Part shown: positions 52,548-62,795 of the stretch, one piece after another | Layout of the letters: each line of letters opens with the position of its first letter | Numbering within the stretch: the stretch's first letter is position 1 | NCBI GenBank assembly: GCA_015179025.1 | Contig: WHUX01000027.1 | Span: forward strand, 248,001-312,000 | Direction: 5' to 3' | Length of the DNA: 64,000 bases | DNA from: Terfezia claveryi | Taxonomy: Eukaryota; Ascomycota; Pezizomycetes; Pezizales; Pezizaceae | Position numbers and translations under genes: made by a program | The notes under the pieces: generated by a model | Database searches by the model: none | What the model saw: the letters and a program-made list of their open reading frames with translations, nothing else | What the model was told of the DNA's origin: nothing

Positions 52548-53594
52548 TTTTTTTTTTTTTTTTCAATACTTGTTACTCCTATGCGGTCCCATCAGGGGGG
52601 CCATGATGAGCACCCGGAAACCCGGGTGGATTCAGGACAGGGCAAGTTAGTCTGCCAAGTCAGCGCGGGTAAATACACAAAACCGATAGGAAACTCATGA
52701 ATGGGATACTCCCAACTGGAGCCCCGAAAGAAAACCCTCTCGCAGGTGGAAAACTCGACACTCCTTACTCGCAAGTGGAAAAACCCAACAAAGCCTCGCA
52801 GGTGGAAAAGCTGACAGAAAAACCACAACGGAAAGAAAAATAATATGAGCTCCGGTAGTAAAGGAAAACAACACCCATTCCCCATTATTGCCCCTCAGAT
52901 AATCATCTGCTCCAGTCGTATATTGTGGTTCGGAAGATCTCCCTCCCCATGCGGAGCCCGTGCCTGATGTTGATCTCTTCTTTCAGGTGACTAGAGACGA
53001 AACCGACTTTCCGGCCCTCTTATCTTCTTATAGTAGCCAGCGGATACCCAGGATCTGGGTCTTCTGATTATCCTCGTCTATCCAGCTGCGCATCAAACCC
53101 GGCTTGTATTTTGTTGGGGTTCCGTGTAGGACTATGGTTTGTGCTTGTGTTGTTGACTTTTTGGAGGGCGTTGTCGGGGGTGGCGTCGCCCTCGCCGGCT
53201 CTTTGCCCTTACCTCTGGTATTTGACGGGTGAGATCGCTGCCTCCGCATACGTGCGTACTGGAGTTGTGTCAGTTGACCGATCAGTGTTGGTGGAAACGC
53301 TATTCATTGTCGGGGTGATAAGGGGTTTGGGTGTTGGTGTCTGTGTCTGTGTCTGTGCCTCCACTGTTTTTGCCGGGGGTGTGGTCTGGGTGCTAGAGTC
53401 TGTGACCAAGATCTGTGGTGGTGGTGGTGGTGGTGGTGGTGGTGGTGGTACTCGGGGTGGGGGTGTAGCTCTGAGGTTCTCCTTCTCTAGCCCTTCCTTC
53501 TCCACTGTTCGTTGCTGCCTCAGCCAAACCATCTCCCTCCCCAGCCTGTCAACCTCATCGATCAGCCTACCTATCCTTCTCCTTCACTTCATTA
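52548..53594 (-). mobile_element. ORF1-plus-tail LINE derivative B
   Basis: In element sense it starts with a helical ORF1 part (LIDEVDRLGREMVWLRQQRT), a polyproline run from (GGT)n at 53415-53450, and RTYAEAAISPVKYQR. Then come QTIVLHGTPTKYKPGLMRSW and NIRHGLRMGREIFRTTIYDW (to about 52910), the 3' untranslated region, the stem-loop tail and poly(A) (T16 at 52548-52563). ORF2 is missing although both ends are present. Confidence 0.75.
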
Positions 53595-53599
53595 TAATA

Positions 53600-54101
53600 T
53601 TTAAGAGATAAAGGAGGGAGGTATAGGCAGCAGTGAGATCCAAAAGTCCACTGAAGGATAATACGAATGAGCGAAGTGAGATTGTCACGTAGAGAAGAGT
53701 ATATAGAAGTGAAGAGATGTATTGCAGCGAAGAGATGCGTTGTTATGTGATTCTTATATCTCTATCCAACAGGAAACGAACGAGATATATATACATGAAT
53801 GAACGTACATAAGAAAGTGAAGAAGAAGAAGGACATATGAGTAGCACGCAATGCCTGTGAAGGCCGAAGCACGCAATGCCTGTGAAGGCCGATGCTTGCC
53901 ATATGATCTGCAGGCCAGAGCACGCAATGCCTGTGAAGGCCGAAGCACGCAATGCCTGAGAAGGCCGTTGCTGGCCATAAGATCTGCAGGCCGAAGGTTG
54001 CTGCCGTTGCTTGCCTTAAGATCTGCAGGCCAAAGGTCGCTGCGTGTGGAATAGCAAGGCATGAGCGGAATGAATGAATGTACGGCATTCAATCACTAAC
54101 A
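53600..54101 (-). repeat. Solo LTR of the copia family, with internal tandem units
   Basis: 502 bp, flanked by TAATA (53595-53599 and 54102-54106). In minus sense it starts TGTTAGTGATTGAATGCCGT, as the copia 5' LTR at 58722 does, and ends CTCTTAAA. It carries several units of the GGCCTTCACAGGCATTGCGT type that are also repeated in the 58722 LTR. Confidence 0.9.
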
Positions 54102-54259
54102 TAATAGTCCGCAACCAGCTCATTAAACTCCTCGGTCGGCGCGTCCTCATGCTCAATATCGTTTTCGTTGCTTGTAATACCATCAGTCGCGCTGGTATCT
54201 GGCGGTAGCTCTTGGTTTCTGATGCGCGTGTAGCACTCGTGCTCGGAGTGACCAGTCTA

Positions 54260-54946
54260 CAGACGACTCTCGTTAGAAGCATATCGACGGGACGGGGGAA
54301 AATATGCTTATAACCAGTATATGCTTATAGCTAGAGAAATTTATTACCTAAGTAGGTAAGAAGGCCTGCGGAAGGACACCATAAATAGTAAACATGCGTA
54401 CAAATAACAGAGAGACATCAGGAAGAGGAGGAGAATGCTCCGGAAGGACCCAAAAAATCAGTTTTCCTGTGTTGGACATGCTGCGGACTGCGTTCCATCT
54501 CCTGGATCTACATCGAGGATTTAACTAATTTGAGAGTGTGTAAGCTCCTTCTGGGGTTTTGTGCTTCAAACCAGCGTTTAATATGGCGCCAGGTAGTCCC
54601 TGGGTTTTCTGCAGCACACGTTCGGATAGCTTGTCGCTCATTCACTGACCATGCTTGTCGTTGCGAACATGTAGAGATCCATGAGAATTAGGCGTTTGAG
54701 CTTGTCGAGTAAATCGTAGTAAGGGTTGTTCCTAGTATGTTACAATAGATTCAACTTGTACGTTTATTTCTTATCGATAAACACCCAAATATGGCAAGGT
54801 GCTTCTCTTCTTACAAGCATATGTAGTTATGGTGACTAAGCAAAAAAAAAAGAATATTCTAGTAACGAAAACATGCTTATTTACTATGTGGGACTGCCGA
54901 ACGTATGCTTGTAACAACCAGACTAGCTTGTAACGAGAGTCATCTG
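54260..54946 (-). mobile_element. Pogo/Fot1-derived non-autonomous element, copy 3
   Basis: 687 bp between TA (54258-54259) and TA (54947-54948). The left end is CAGACGACTCTCG, the right end CGAGAGTCATCTG. The minus strand encodes WSVNERQAIRTCAAENPGTT then WRHIKRWFEAQNPRRSL, a better preserved helix-turn-helix than in copy 1. AACCAGACTA lies at 54916-54925 between GCTTGTAAC repeats that are native to the family. Confidence 0.8.
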
Positions 54947-55119
54947 TAGCAGAATGGTGGCCTATAATCCATCTGTTTTCATGAGGTTCTTTACCGCGGC
55001 TGCTAGAGAGCCCGCATCGGTGGTCTCATTGGCAAAGAAACATTCTGCCTCAAATGGTTCCACTTGTTTTCGCGGGAATTTTCGCTCCGTCCCCAAAAAA
55101 TTGCAAAACAAAATAAAAT

Positions 55120-55214
55120 GGCTCAGCTGGGGTTTGAACCCAGGTTCTCTTGCCCGTTGCCTGTACCAAGTACGATACTACATAGCAAGCGTCATACCGC
55201 TAGACCACTGAGCC
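55120..55214 (-). tRNA. tRNA-like gene with interrupted anticodon loop
   Basis: The minus strand folds as a tRNA: acceptor GGCTCAG/CTGAGCC (7 pairs), D-arm with A box TGGTCTAGCGG, anticodon stem CTTGC/GCAAG, five-base variable loop, T-arm CTGGG-TTCAAAC-CCCAG with B box. It is followed at once by TTTTATTTTG, a Pol III terminator. The anticodon loop region is 31 nt, so about 24 nt more than normal, as an intron or insertion, and the base at position 33 appears to be A, not U. The isotype cannot be assigned; the D-arm resembles tRNA-Pro. It may be a pseudogene. Confidence 0.55.
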
Positions 55215-55459
55215 CGTTTTCATGCATAATGTCTACCATATACCCCTCTTGTTGTGGCTAAAGTCACATCTAACGCGTCATGCCACTAGATAGCCCACTG
55301 CGCCATTTCGTGATTGTAAGATGCTACCATTGTGTTGACTGACTCTACAGTGATAGCCATGAGAGAGCCGCCTCCACCGCTCACTGGCCTGAACGCCTCC
55401 GAGATATCCAATACGTGTCTAGGTGATTGAGGGGACATAAAAATACCTTCCCGACTTCA

Positions 55460-55662
55460 ACTGTGTAATGACGACTCACATGGACTTCCAGATATGGTGA
55501 ACAAACGCTGACAACAAGCTCTATGTGTACAGTTTGCAGGCCGCAACCCTCCCGGCTTGTCCTTTGCCGCTGACTTTCCATGTCCTGAATCCACCCGGGT
55601 TTCCGGGGGGGCTCCTGATGATCCCCTTACTGGGACCGAATAAGAGTAATAAGTACTTAAAG
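55460..55662 (+). mobile_element. LINE 3' tail fragment
   Basis: CCTGAATCCACCCGGGTTTC, then CTCCTGATGATCCCC pairing loosely with GGGACCGAATAAGAG, the conserved tail stem-loop, then TACTTAAAGG without a clear poly(A). No coding part. Confidence 0.6.
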
Positions 55663-55939
55663 GATATTTTGCGGCTGACTTTGGCAAGGACTTAGCATCC
55701 CCATCACATTACTACCGGGGGACTATGACACAAGCCAGACTCATGAATGAAGGGAACACCGCATGCTGATTGTCCCTAAGATTTCAAGGACCACATCCTG
55801 GTTAAATGGTGGACCCAGCAATGGAGCACAAGAATCGATGGAGAAAGCCAAATGGGAGCTAGAAGATGGGTACCCACGCCACCCGACTCAGATCTCCCGA
55901 GGCGCAGGAAATCACATATCTCATCAGACAATGCCGCCG

Positions 55940-58554
55940 TACGCCTGGGCACGAGACGTCTCGAGACGAGACAGCGCCTGGTCTCGAGACGTCTCGTCAT
56001 TTACCAGGCAAGTCTCGAGACAGTCTCGTAAGTCTCGAGACTTTTGCCAATGCACCCAAGATAATTGTATTCGAACTCATGAGCTAGCTACCTAATCATC
56101 ATCATCTTTGCCTTCGATTTCCAGATCCCCTTCCATTCCCTCTTCCACCAACCCTCGCCCTAAAATCATGTCTAGCGGTGTAAACTCATCAAACCCCAAC
56201 CAATACTTGCAACACATGATCGCATTAGCCATTCCCTCTGTCATAGCACTTCTCCGCTTAGTTAAAACATTCCCTGCAATAGAAAAACAACATTCAGAAG
56301 GTACACTGGTAGCAGGAATAGCAAGATAATCTCGAGCCATGCGACTAAGGTTAGGAAACCGAGACTCATAAGTGCGCCACCATTCAATTGGATCAACCTG
56401 CGGAAGTTCAACCTTTTCCTCCAAAAATATATCCACCTCCAACATCTCTGGAATTGTGCTGCTGGCTTGTGAAGAACCAAATACCGCTGTCATGAAGTCA
56501 TCTTCAAGGTAGTTAGAGCTTTGCACTGGAGGTGGAGTAGAAGGACATGAGGATGCAGCAGAAGGAGCATACTAGTTCTGATAAATGCACTGAATAGCTT
56601 CTTCTACTTCTGTGATCCACTCAGTTCACCATCTAAGGTTTCGGAATGTTTGAACTTTATATCGTAGATCCAACATAGTTGTAATTGCTTGTGCAGAACT
56701 AGTTTTGCTATGATATTCATCAAGCTTCTACCAGCTAGTAGTAAAGCCTCATGGAAAATCAATTTTTGATTGTGCTCTCACTCCACTATGGTCACTAAAC
56801 GAGTTACTAATAGTAAGAAGTATGGCAGCTGTACAGACAAGGTAGGATAGCTACTTCCACTCAAATGTTCAGTAGCTTTAATAAAGATATCGAGAATATC
56901 TTTAAGTTTTTGAAGAAGAGACTATTTATCAGCATGAATTTATAAACTCCACAATCATTCTTCCAATCTAAAGTAGTTAGTATTTTTTTTAACAATTTTA
57001 GATTAGGATTATACATACTTGCATATAGCATCAATTGCAAGATGCAATTCCAAAATGCATTTAAGCATAGCATATGTAGAATTCCAATGCATAGGCATAT
57101 CTAAGATAGAGTATTTAGATAGTATATATACTGCTTGTGCTTAATCTTTTAGAGATTTCCAGAAGTGATATAATAATCGGGTTTTTGCAATGATTTTATA
57201 TACTTTATAGAATACATATGCCAGTTGAGTTTTTTCTAGTTAATTTTTAAAGTCTTTATCATCTTCATCATCAGCCAGATTTGCTTTATTCTATACTAGA
57301 GTTGTATGAAGGGTTTTCAAAAGTATCTGTGTACATTATCTTATTTAAATCCTGACAAATAATATTCTCTTTCTAGCCTTCGAAATATAGCAGTATTAAT
57401 AAATACAGAGTCAACTGTAATAGCATAAATAGCTCTTGCTATATCAAATTTTTGTAAACATATAACAAGAACCTGACCTAAAGCTTATACAGAATGACTT
57501 CCCTCTAAATATTCAAAACCTAATAATAATAACTAAAACTTCCAAGTAACAAGTTCAATAAAATATACAGTAATTCTCAAAAATAGTATTTGAGTAGATA
57601 AACTCTATGTATCCAAAGTAATACTAACCCTACCTTCATAAATAACTATAAACTCATACAGTATATTCTGAGTACGAGGTAATAGCTTAGAATATAAACT
57701 CATAATATGATATGATGCAGTTCATCTAAATATCATAACAGCAGTAGGATTGCAATATTAAAGTAACTCTAGAAAACTAGAATTTTCAACAATAGATAAA
57801 GAAGTATTAGTATTAATTAGAAAAGAAGATATATACTTGTATAATACTTTAAAATCAAATTAGTCTGCTTGTTTTCTTGTACTTACTGTTTTCCCTTGTG
57901 CCATAATACTGAATGGAGTTTGCTCAGTTGTTGTAGTATCTGAAGATTTTGCTAGCTATTCCAGTTGTTTTATTTCTTCTTCTTGACTGGTTGAGAGCAA
58001 AGGATGTCACTGTCGGAAATGTCATAGCTGTAAACTAAAAGTAGTAGATTTTGCTTCTATAGTCTACTCTCCTCTTATGTAGTGTATACAGTAGATAATA
58101 TACTTACTTTTATCATGTTCCAATGTCTTCTGAATTAACATTTTTCTAGTATATATATAACTGCTGAATTTCCATGAGCATACAGTTCCACTAATAGTAC
58201 ATAAGTCTTGTAGTATAGCATAGCACCCTACCAAAGCCATAATATATTCATCTGGTGTACCAGCAGCTAATACAGAGATTTGGCTCATTGTTGGCAATGA
58301 AGTTGACAATTTTAGCTGTAGGAGAGAAATGTGTAGGAAATAAGCAGAGAAGGTGGAGAATGAGGAGAAGGAATAACCTTTAGTACCAAATAACATTAAG
58401 ATATGAGGGTGTTGTGCCAACCAACCAATTGTATATCGTAACACTGGTCACAACACTAGTCGCAACCAATAAAAAAATATGTTTGCAGCTACTGAAAAAT
58501 TTTCGCCACCACTGACGAAAAGTCTCGAGACGTCTCGTCTCGTGCCCAGGCCTA
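55940..58554 (-). mobile_element. hAT transposon, decayed
   Basis: 2615 bp, flanked by the 8-bp duplication TGCCGCCG (55932-55939 and 58555-58562). The ends TACGCCTGGGCACGAGACG and CGTGCCCAGGCCTA are inverted repeats. Subterminal palindromes of the type CGAGACGTCTCG occur at both sides. The interior is AT-rich with many stops except the C-terminal dimerisation domain (56092-56526). Confidence 0.9.
56092..56526 (-). pseudogene. hAT transposase, C-terminal dimerisation domain
   Basis: A 144-aa open frame: PIEWWRTYESRFPNLSRMAR, then DYLAIPATSVPSECCFSIAG and NVLTKRRSAMTEGMANAIMC. This is the hATC signature (WW...FP.L..MA.DYL.IP.TSVPSER.FS.AG); the usual SER is SEC here. The acidic tail EGDLEIEGKDDDD follows. 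The upstream catalytic part (56530-58400) is decayed beyond a continuous reading. Confidence 0.85.
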
Positions 58555-58721
58555 TGCCGCCGTGCCTCCAAAAACCAGAGCATGGGGTAATTTCATAATT
58601 TTCATCTACTTTTGTTTCTATTGCCTCATATATTGAGCCATGGCCACTATTTAAGCTCACTGCAGTTTGGTGATTCTGAGAATGGGCACTGGGGCCAGTC
58701 GTCTTAAATACCCATCCAATT

Positions 58722-59326
58722 TGTTAGTGATTGAATGCCGTACATTCATTCATTCCGCCCATGCCTTGCTATTCCACACGCAGCGACCTTCGGCCTGCAG
58801 ATCTTATGGCAAGCAACGGCCTTCTTAGGCATTGCGTGCTTCGGCCTTCACAGGCATTGCATGCTCTGGCCTGCAGATCTTATGGCAAGCAACGGCCTTC
58901 TCAGGCATTGCGTGCTTCGGCCTTCACAGGCATTGCGTGCTCTGGCCTGCAGATCTTATGGCAAGCAACGGCTTTCTCAGGCATTGCGTGCTTCGGCCTT
59001 CACAGGCATTGCGTGCTCTGGCCTGCAGATCATATGGCAAGCATCAACCTTCACAGGCATTATGTGCTTCGGCCTTCACAGGTATTGCGCGCTACTCATA
59101 TGTCCTTCTTCTTCTTCACTTTCTTATGTACGTTCATTCATGTATATATATCTCGTTCGTTTCCTGTTGGATAGATGAGAAGAATCACATTACAATGCAT
59201 CTCTTCGCTGCAATACAGCTCTCACTTCTTCATATCTCTATATGACAATCTCACTTCGCTCATTCGTATTATCCTTCAGTGGACATTTGGATCTCACTGC
59301 TGCACTTCCCTCCTTTATCGCTTAAA
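58722..59326 (+). repeat. Copia 5' LTR with internal tandem repeats
   Basis: 605 bp, TGTTAGTGATTG to CTTAAA. About three to four copies of a unit of roughly 76 bp (GGCCTGCAGATCTTATGGCA ... CAGGCATTGCGTGCT) lie at 58790-59095. After them a TATATATCTCG box (59142) may be the promoter. GGTTCTGAGCCC directly follows the LTR and could be the primer-binding site, which is not verified. Confidence 0.85.
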
Positions 59327-59371
59327 GGTTCTGAGCCCTCTACGCTTTGACTCTCTACGAACAAGCACAAC

Positions 59372-60376
59372 ATGTCTTCCGAAGCAGGACCATCAAGGCA
59401 ACCACGAACCCGTTCGAGAGTTCACCAAAATCTGCCTGATAGCGAAGAAGAAATCCTCGAAACCGTTGTACTCTCGCAACCACAACCTCTAGCTATTCCA
59501 CAACCACAACCTCTAGCTATTCCACAACCACAACCTCTAGCTCCTGAAGCTACACCACCCCAAGTCCAACCGGCTTTAGCGCTTGCTGCACAAGCACCGC
59601 AAGCGGCAGTACCTATTCCTGTCTATTGGGACTTCAGGTCTAGTATTAAGCTAGAAAAGCTAGCAATTCTTGAAGGCGCAAAGAACTATGATCTTTGGTC
59701 ACAACAGATGCTGATGATCTTTGACGCTCTAGAAGCTACACAAGTAGTTGTCAACGGCTATATTCCTCCGCTCACAGCAACAGCTGCCGAAATAACACAT
59801 CATAAGCATATAGAGACAGAATCTCTTCTGCTCCTTATTCAAGTTGTTTCACAGAAAATCATGCTGCAGATTGGTAGGCATAGGTCTGCAAATAAGATCT
59901 GGCATTATCTCCGCAAAACATACTACAAAGATACCCCGCTGTCCTTTGTACATGAGATTTATGCCTTTAATTCGCTTGCTTCTACACTTGATACCTCGCA
60001 TTCAATTTGTCAGTTCATTGACACTTTCGAGATTCGATGGATGCGGTTGTACCAATTGACCTCGAATGCACGTCCTGGCAGCTTCAAGGCTGTGTATAGG
60101 ACTTTGCTAGAACTTGAAGAAGCTAAGCGCGAATACCTCCTCGCTTCCTTAGTCACTCACTACCCCAATGTGGTAGATAACCTGACTACTAAGGAAAATC
60201 TCTCGTATGATGATTTGAAGGAGAGGCTAGTAGGTCTAGCGATCAATAACCAACTCTCTAGCTACAATGGCGGAAACCAGACCAATACGGCGCTACTAGC
60301 CAATGGTCGCCCGAATAAGGCTAGAAGGAAGAAATTTGCGCAATCCCAGCAACAAGCCACAAAATCTCAATCCTAG
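59372..60376 (+). CDS. Copia gag
   Basis: The frame starts MSSEAGPSRQPRTRSRVHQN. It has a Pro/Gln repeat (QPQPLAIPQPQPLAIPQPQP), then the capsid-like domain: KLEKLAILEGAKNYDLWSQQ, WHYLRKTYYKDTPLSFVHEI, SICQFIDTFEIRWMRLYQLT. This is the usual UBN2-type gag of copia. It ends at TAG 60374, which is probably a mutated Gln codon, because a CCHC-type knuckle (CTYCK, stop, HGHRFKGHVWQDC) follows at 60426-60485 in the same frame. Confidence 0.85.
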   Translation: MSSEAGPSRQPRTRSRVHQNLPDSEEEILETVVLSQPQPLAIPQPQPLAIPQPQPLAPEATPPQVQPALALAAQAPQAAVPIPVYWDFRSSIKLEKLAILEGAKNYDLWSQQMLMIFDALEATQVVVNGYIPPLTATAAEITHHKHIETESLLLLIQVVSQKIMLQIGRHRSANKIWHYLRKTYYKDTPLSFVHEIYAFNSLASTLDTSHSICQFIDTFEIRWMRLYQLTSNARPGSFKAVYRTLLELEEAKREYLLASLVTHYPNVVDNLTTKENLSYDDLKERLVGLAINNQLSSYNGGNQTNTALLANGRPNKARRKKFAQSQQQATKSQS

Positions 60377-60379
60377 TAA

Positions 60380-62608
60380 GCTTCACAAGCTTCGCAAGCC
60401 TCTGCAGATCTAGGCACTCGGTCTTGTACCTACTGCAAATGACACGGACATCGATTCAAAGGTCATGTCTGGCAAGATTGCCGGAAGCTAAAACATGACC
60501 AAGCTAGCAAGAAACCAATAGCGCAGCCCCAAGCTGCTGTTGCCCAAGTTGCGCAAGCCTCCATTTCTGAAGCCTAAGTTTCTCAAGCGCTTGTCTCCCA
60601 ACAACTCGATCCCTCTGGTTTTGTCTCTGAATCTATTCAGACCAACCCACAGGTTAGTACAATATACACCTGGAAACTAGACACATGTGCAACAGCTCAC
60701 ATGACATCTGATATAGGTCATTTCTACCACATCTACCCGCATCACGGAGTTGTGAAGGTTGGGGATAACAACCTCCTTCCTGTCGAGGGGAAAGGCACTG
60801 TGATAATACATGCCTCTCTACCCAACAACACAATCAACCGTCTGTTCTTAAAGGATGTGTTATATGTGCCTACTCTAAGTCATAGTCTGTTTGCTTGGGA
60901 TGTTGTTAAGTTTAAGGTTGTTATGGTTGCTAGGGATAATGTTATTTATATGTTCAATAAAAGTGATCTTCAGACTCCGATCTTAATTGCAGACATTAGG
61001 GACAAGCTTCCCTGGTTGCGAGAAACTGCGAATTCGCAATCTCATATAAGCCCTGTGAGCAATCCTAATGCTCATACCGGCCTTATGAGCTCTTCGCTTA
61101 CTTCGCAACCTCTTATAAGCCCTATGAGCTCTTTGCTTACTTCGCAAAGCCCTATGAGCTCTAATGCTCATACCAGCCTTATGAGCTCTTCGCTTACTTC
61201 GCAATCTCATATAAGCCCTGTTAGCAATCCTAATGCTCATACCGGCCTTATAAGCTCTTCGCTTACTTCGCAACCTCATATAAGCTCTATGAGCAGCTCT
61301 AATGCTCATACCAGCCTTATGAGCTCTTCGCTTACTTTGCAACCTCATATAAGCTCTATGAGCAGCTCTAATGCCCATACCGGCCTTATGAGCTCTTCGC
61401 TTACTTCGCAATCTCATATAAGCCCTGTGAGCAATCCTAATGCTCATACCGGCCTTATGAGCTCTTCACTTACTTCGCAATCTCATATAAGCCCTGTGAG
61501 CAATCCTAATGCTCATACCGGCCTTATAAGCTCTTCGCTTACTTCGCAACCTCATATAAGCTCTGTGAGTAGCTCTAATGCTCATACCGACCTTGTGAAC
61601 TCTTCTTCATATATTCATTGGCATAATGCATTTGGGCATGCAGCCAATATATACCCAGCTGCATATGCTGATGGCAAGCTCTTACCTAAGGCACCCGCCA
61701 ACTTCGCATGCAATGCGTGTATTATGTCAAAATCAACTAATAATACCCCATTCGCTCTTTCTCATGCTCGCTCTACTAGGGCATTTGAACTCATACATAG
61801 CGATCTAAGTGGCAAGCAGCCTATCGCATCTTATGGTAACTCTCTCTATTACATCACGTTTATAGACGATTTTACCCGCATGGCATGGATGCACTATCTA
61901 ATAGCCAAATCCGATGCAAACCAAGTAATTATTGATTTTATCACCTTTATCCAAAGGCAGTTCAATACCACTATTCTGGCTGTTTTAACTGATAACGGTG
62001 GAGAATATATCAAGGTTGATACTTACTTCAAACAACAAGGCATACGCCATATAAGGACACCACCTTATTCTTATGAATCGAATGGTATTGCGGAACGCTT
62101 TAACCGCACAATACAGACAATGGTCAGAGGCATGCTCACCAATATCTCAGATAAGAGGTTGTGGGCGGAAGCATGCTCAACCGCTGTTTATTTGAAGAAT
62201 CGCCTTCCACATTCACATCTCCAAGGGATAACACCCTATGAAGCCCTGTATAAGGCAAAACCATCAATTAGTCATTTACACCCTTTTGGACAGCACTGCT
62301 TTGCTCACATCTACGAGGAAAATAGACCAAGTGGCAGCAAGCTTCTCCCACGGGCAGAAAGTGCGATATTTGTTGGTTATACGGACAGTACTTCTATATA
62401 TAGGATACAGCTTAAAAATAAGCATATTAAGACAATAAGAGCAGCTCTTTGCTCATTCTCTCCAACGAGCGCAAGCTTACCAGCAAGCGCAAGCTCACAA
62501 GCAAGCTTACCAGCGAGCTTACCAGCAAGCAATCAAGCGAGCTTACCAGCAAGCAATCAAGCAAGCTTACCAGCGAGCAATCAAGCAAGCTTACCAGTGA
62601 GCTCATAA
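60380..62608 (+). pseudogene. Copia pol: zinc knuckle, protease, integrase
   Basis: The protease site is WKLDTCATAHMTSD (60670-60711; Asp present, Ser-Gly changed to Thr-Cys). After a repeat region (61030-61600) comes the GAG-pre-integrase HWHNAFGHA and C-x2-C (ACNACIMSKS), then the integrase core: LIHSDLSGKQPIASYG (Asp), VLTDNGGEYIKV (Asp, 61984), YSYESNGIAERFNRTIQTMV (Glu). It ends with HPFGQHCFAHIYEE. In-frame stops at 60440, 60575 and 62606. Confidence 0.85.
61030..61605 (+). repeat. Tandem repeats in copia pol (65-75 bp units)
   Basis: About eight units encode SHISPVSNPNAHTGLMSSSL and variants (SNAHTSLMSSSLTSQ). They sit between protease and integrase, a place without a conserved domain. 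Unit variants alternate, as in unequal-crossover arrays. Confidence 0.85.
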
Positions 62609-62795
62609 GCAAGCTTACCAGCGAGCTTACCAGCAAGCAATCAAGCAAGCTTACCAGCAAGCTTACTAGTAAGCAATCAAGCAAGCTTACCAGCGAGCAA
62701 TCAAGCAAGCTTACCAGCGAGCTTACCTGCAAGCAATCAAGCAAGCTTACCAGCGAGCTTACCAGCAAGCAATCAACCAAGCTTACCAAGCTTGA
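62460..62795 (+). repeat. Tandem AGCTTACCAGC repeats in copia pol
   Basis: Short units of AGCTTACCAGCAAGCAATCA type, repeated about ten times, encode SLPASNQASLPAS. They lie between integrase and RT. The stop at 62606 is inside. Confidence 0.85.

Noticed and set aside
54907..54934. GCTTGTAAC / AACCAGACTA / GCTTGTAAC as a further 9-bp duplication
   Set aside because: GCTTGTAAC is native to the pogo-derived element and occurs twice in other copies at this place, so the flanks need not be a target duplication. The motif is real, but the site is not independent evidence.
60983..61447. Minus frame with AHRAYMRLRSKRRAHKAGM repeats
   Set aside because: It is the antisense of the tandem repeats in copia pol; the sense frame has protease and integrase on either side.
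62427..62789. Minus frame of VSLLDCLLVSSL repeats resembling a membrane protein
   Set aside because: Antisense of the AGCTTACCAGC repeat array in copia pol.
61030..62795. CRISPR-like array
   Set aside because: Repeats are contiguous coding repeats without unique spacers, in a eukaryotic transposon.
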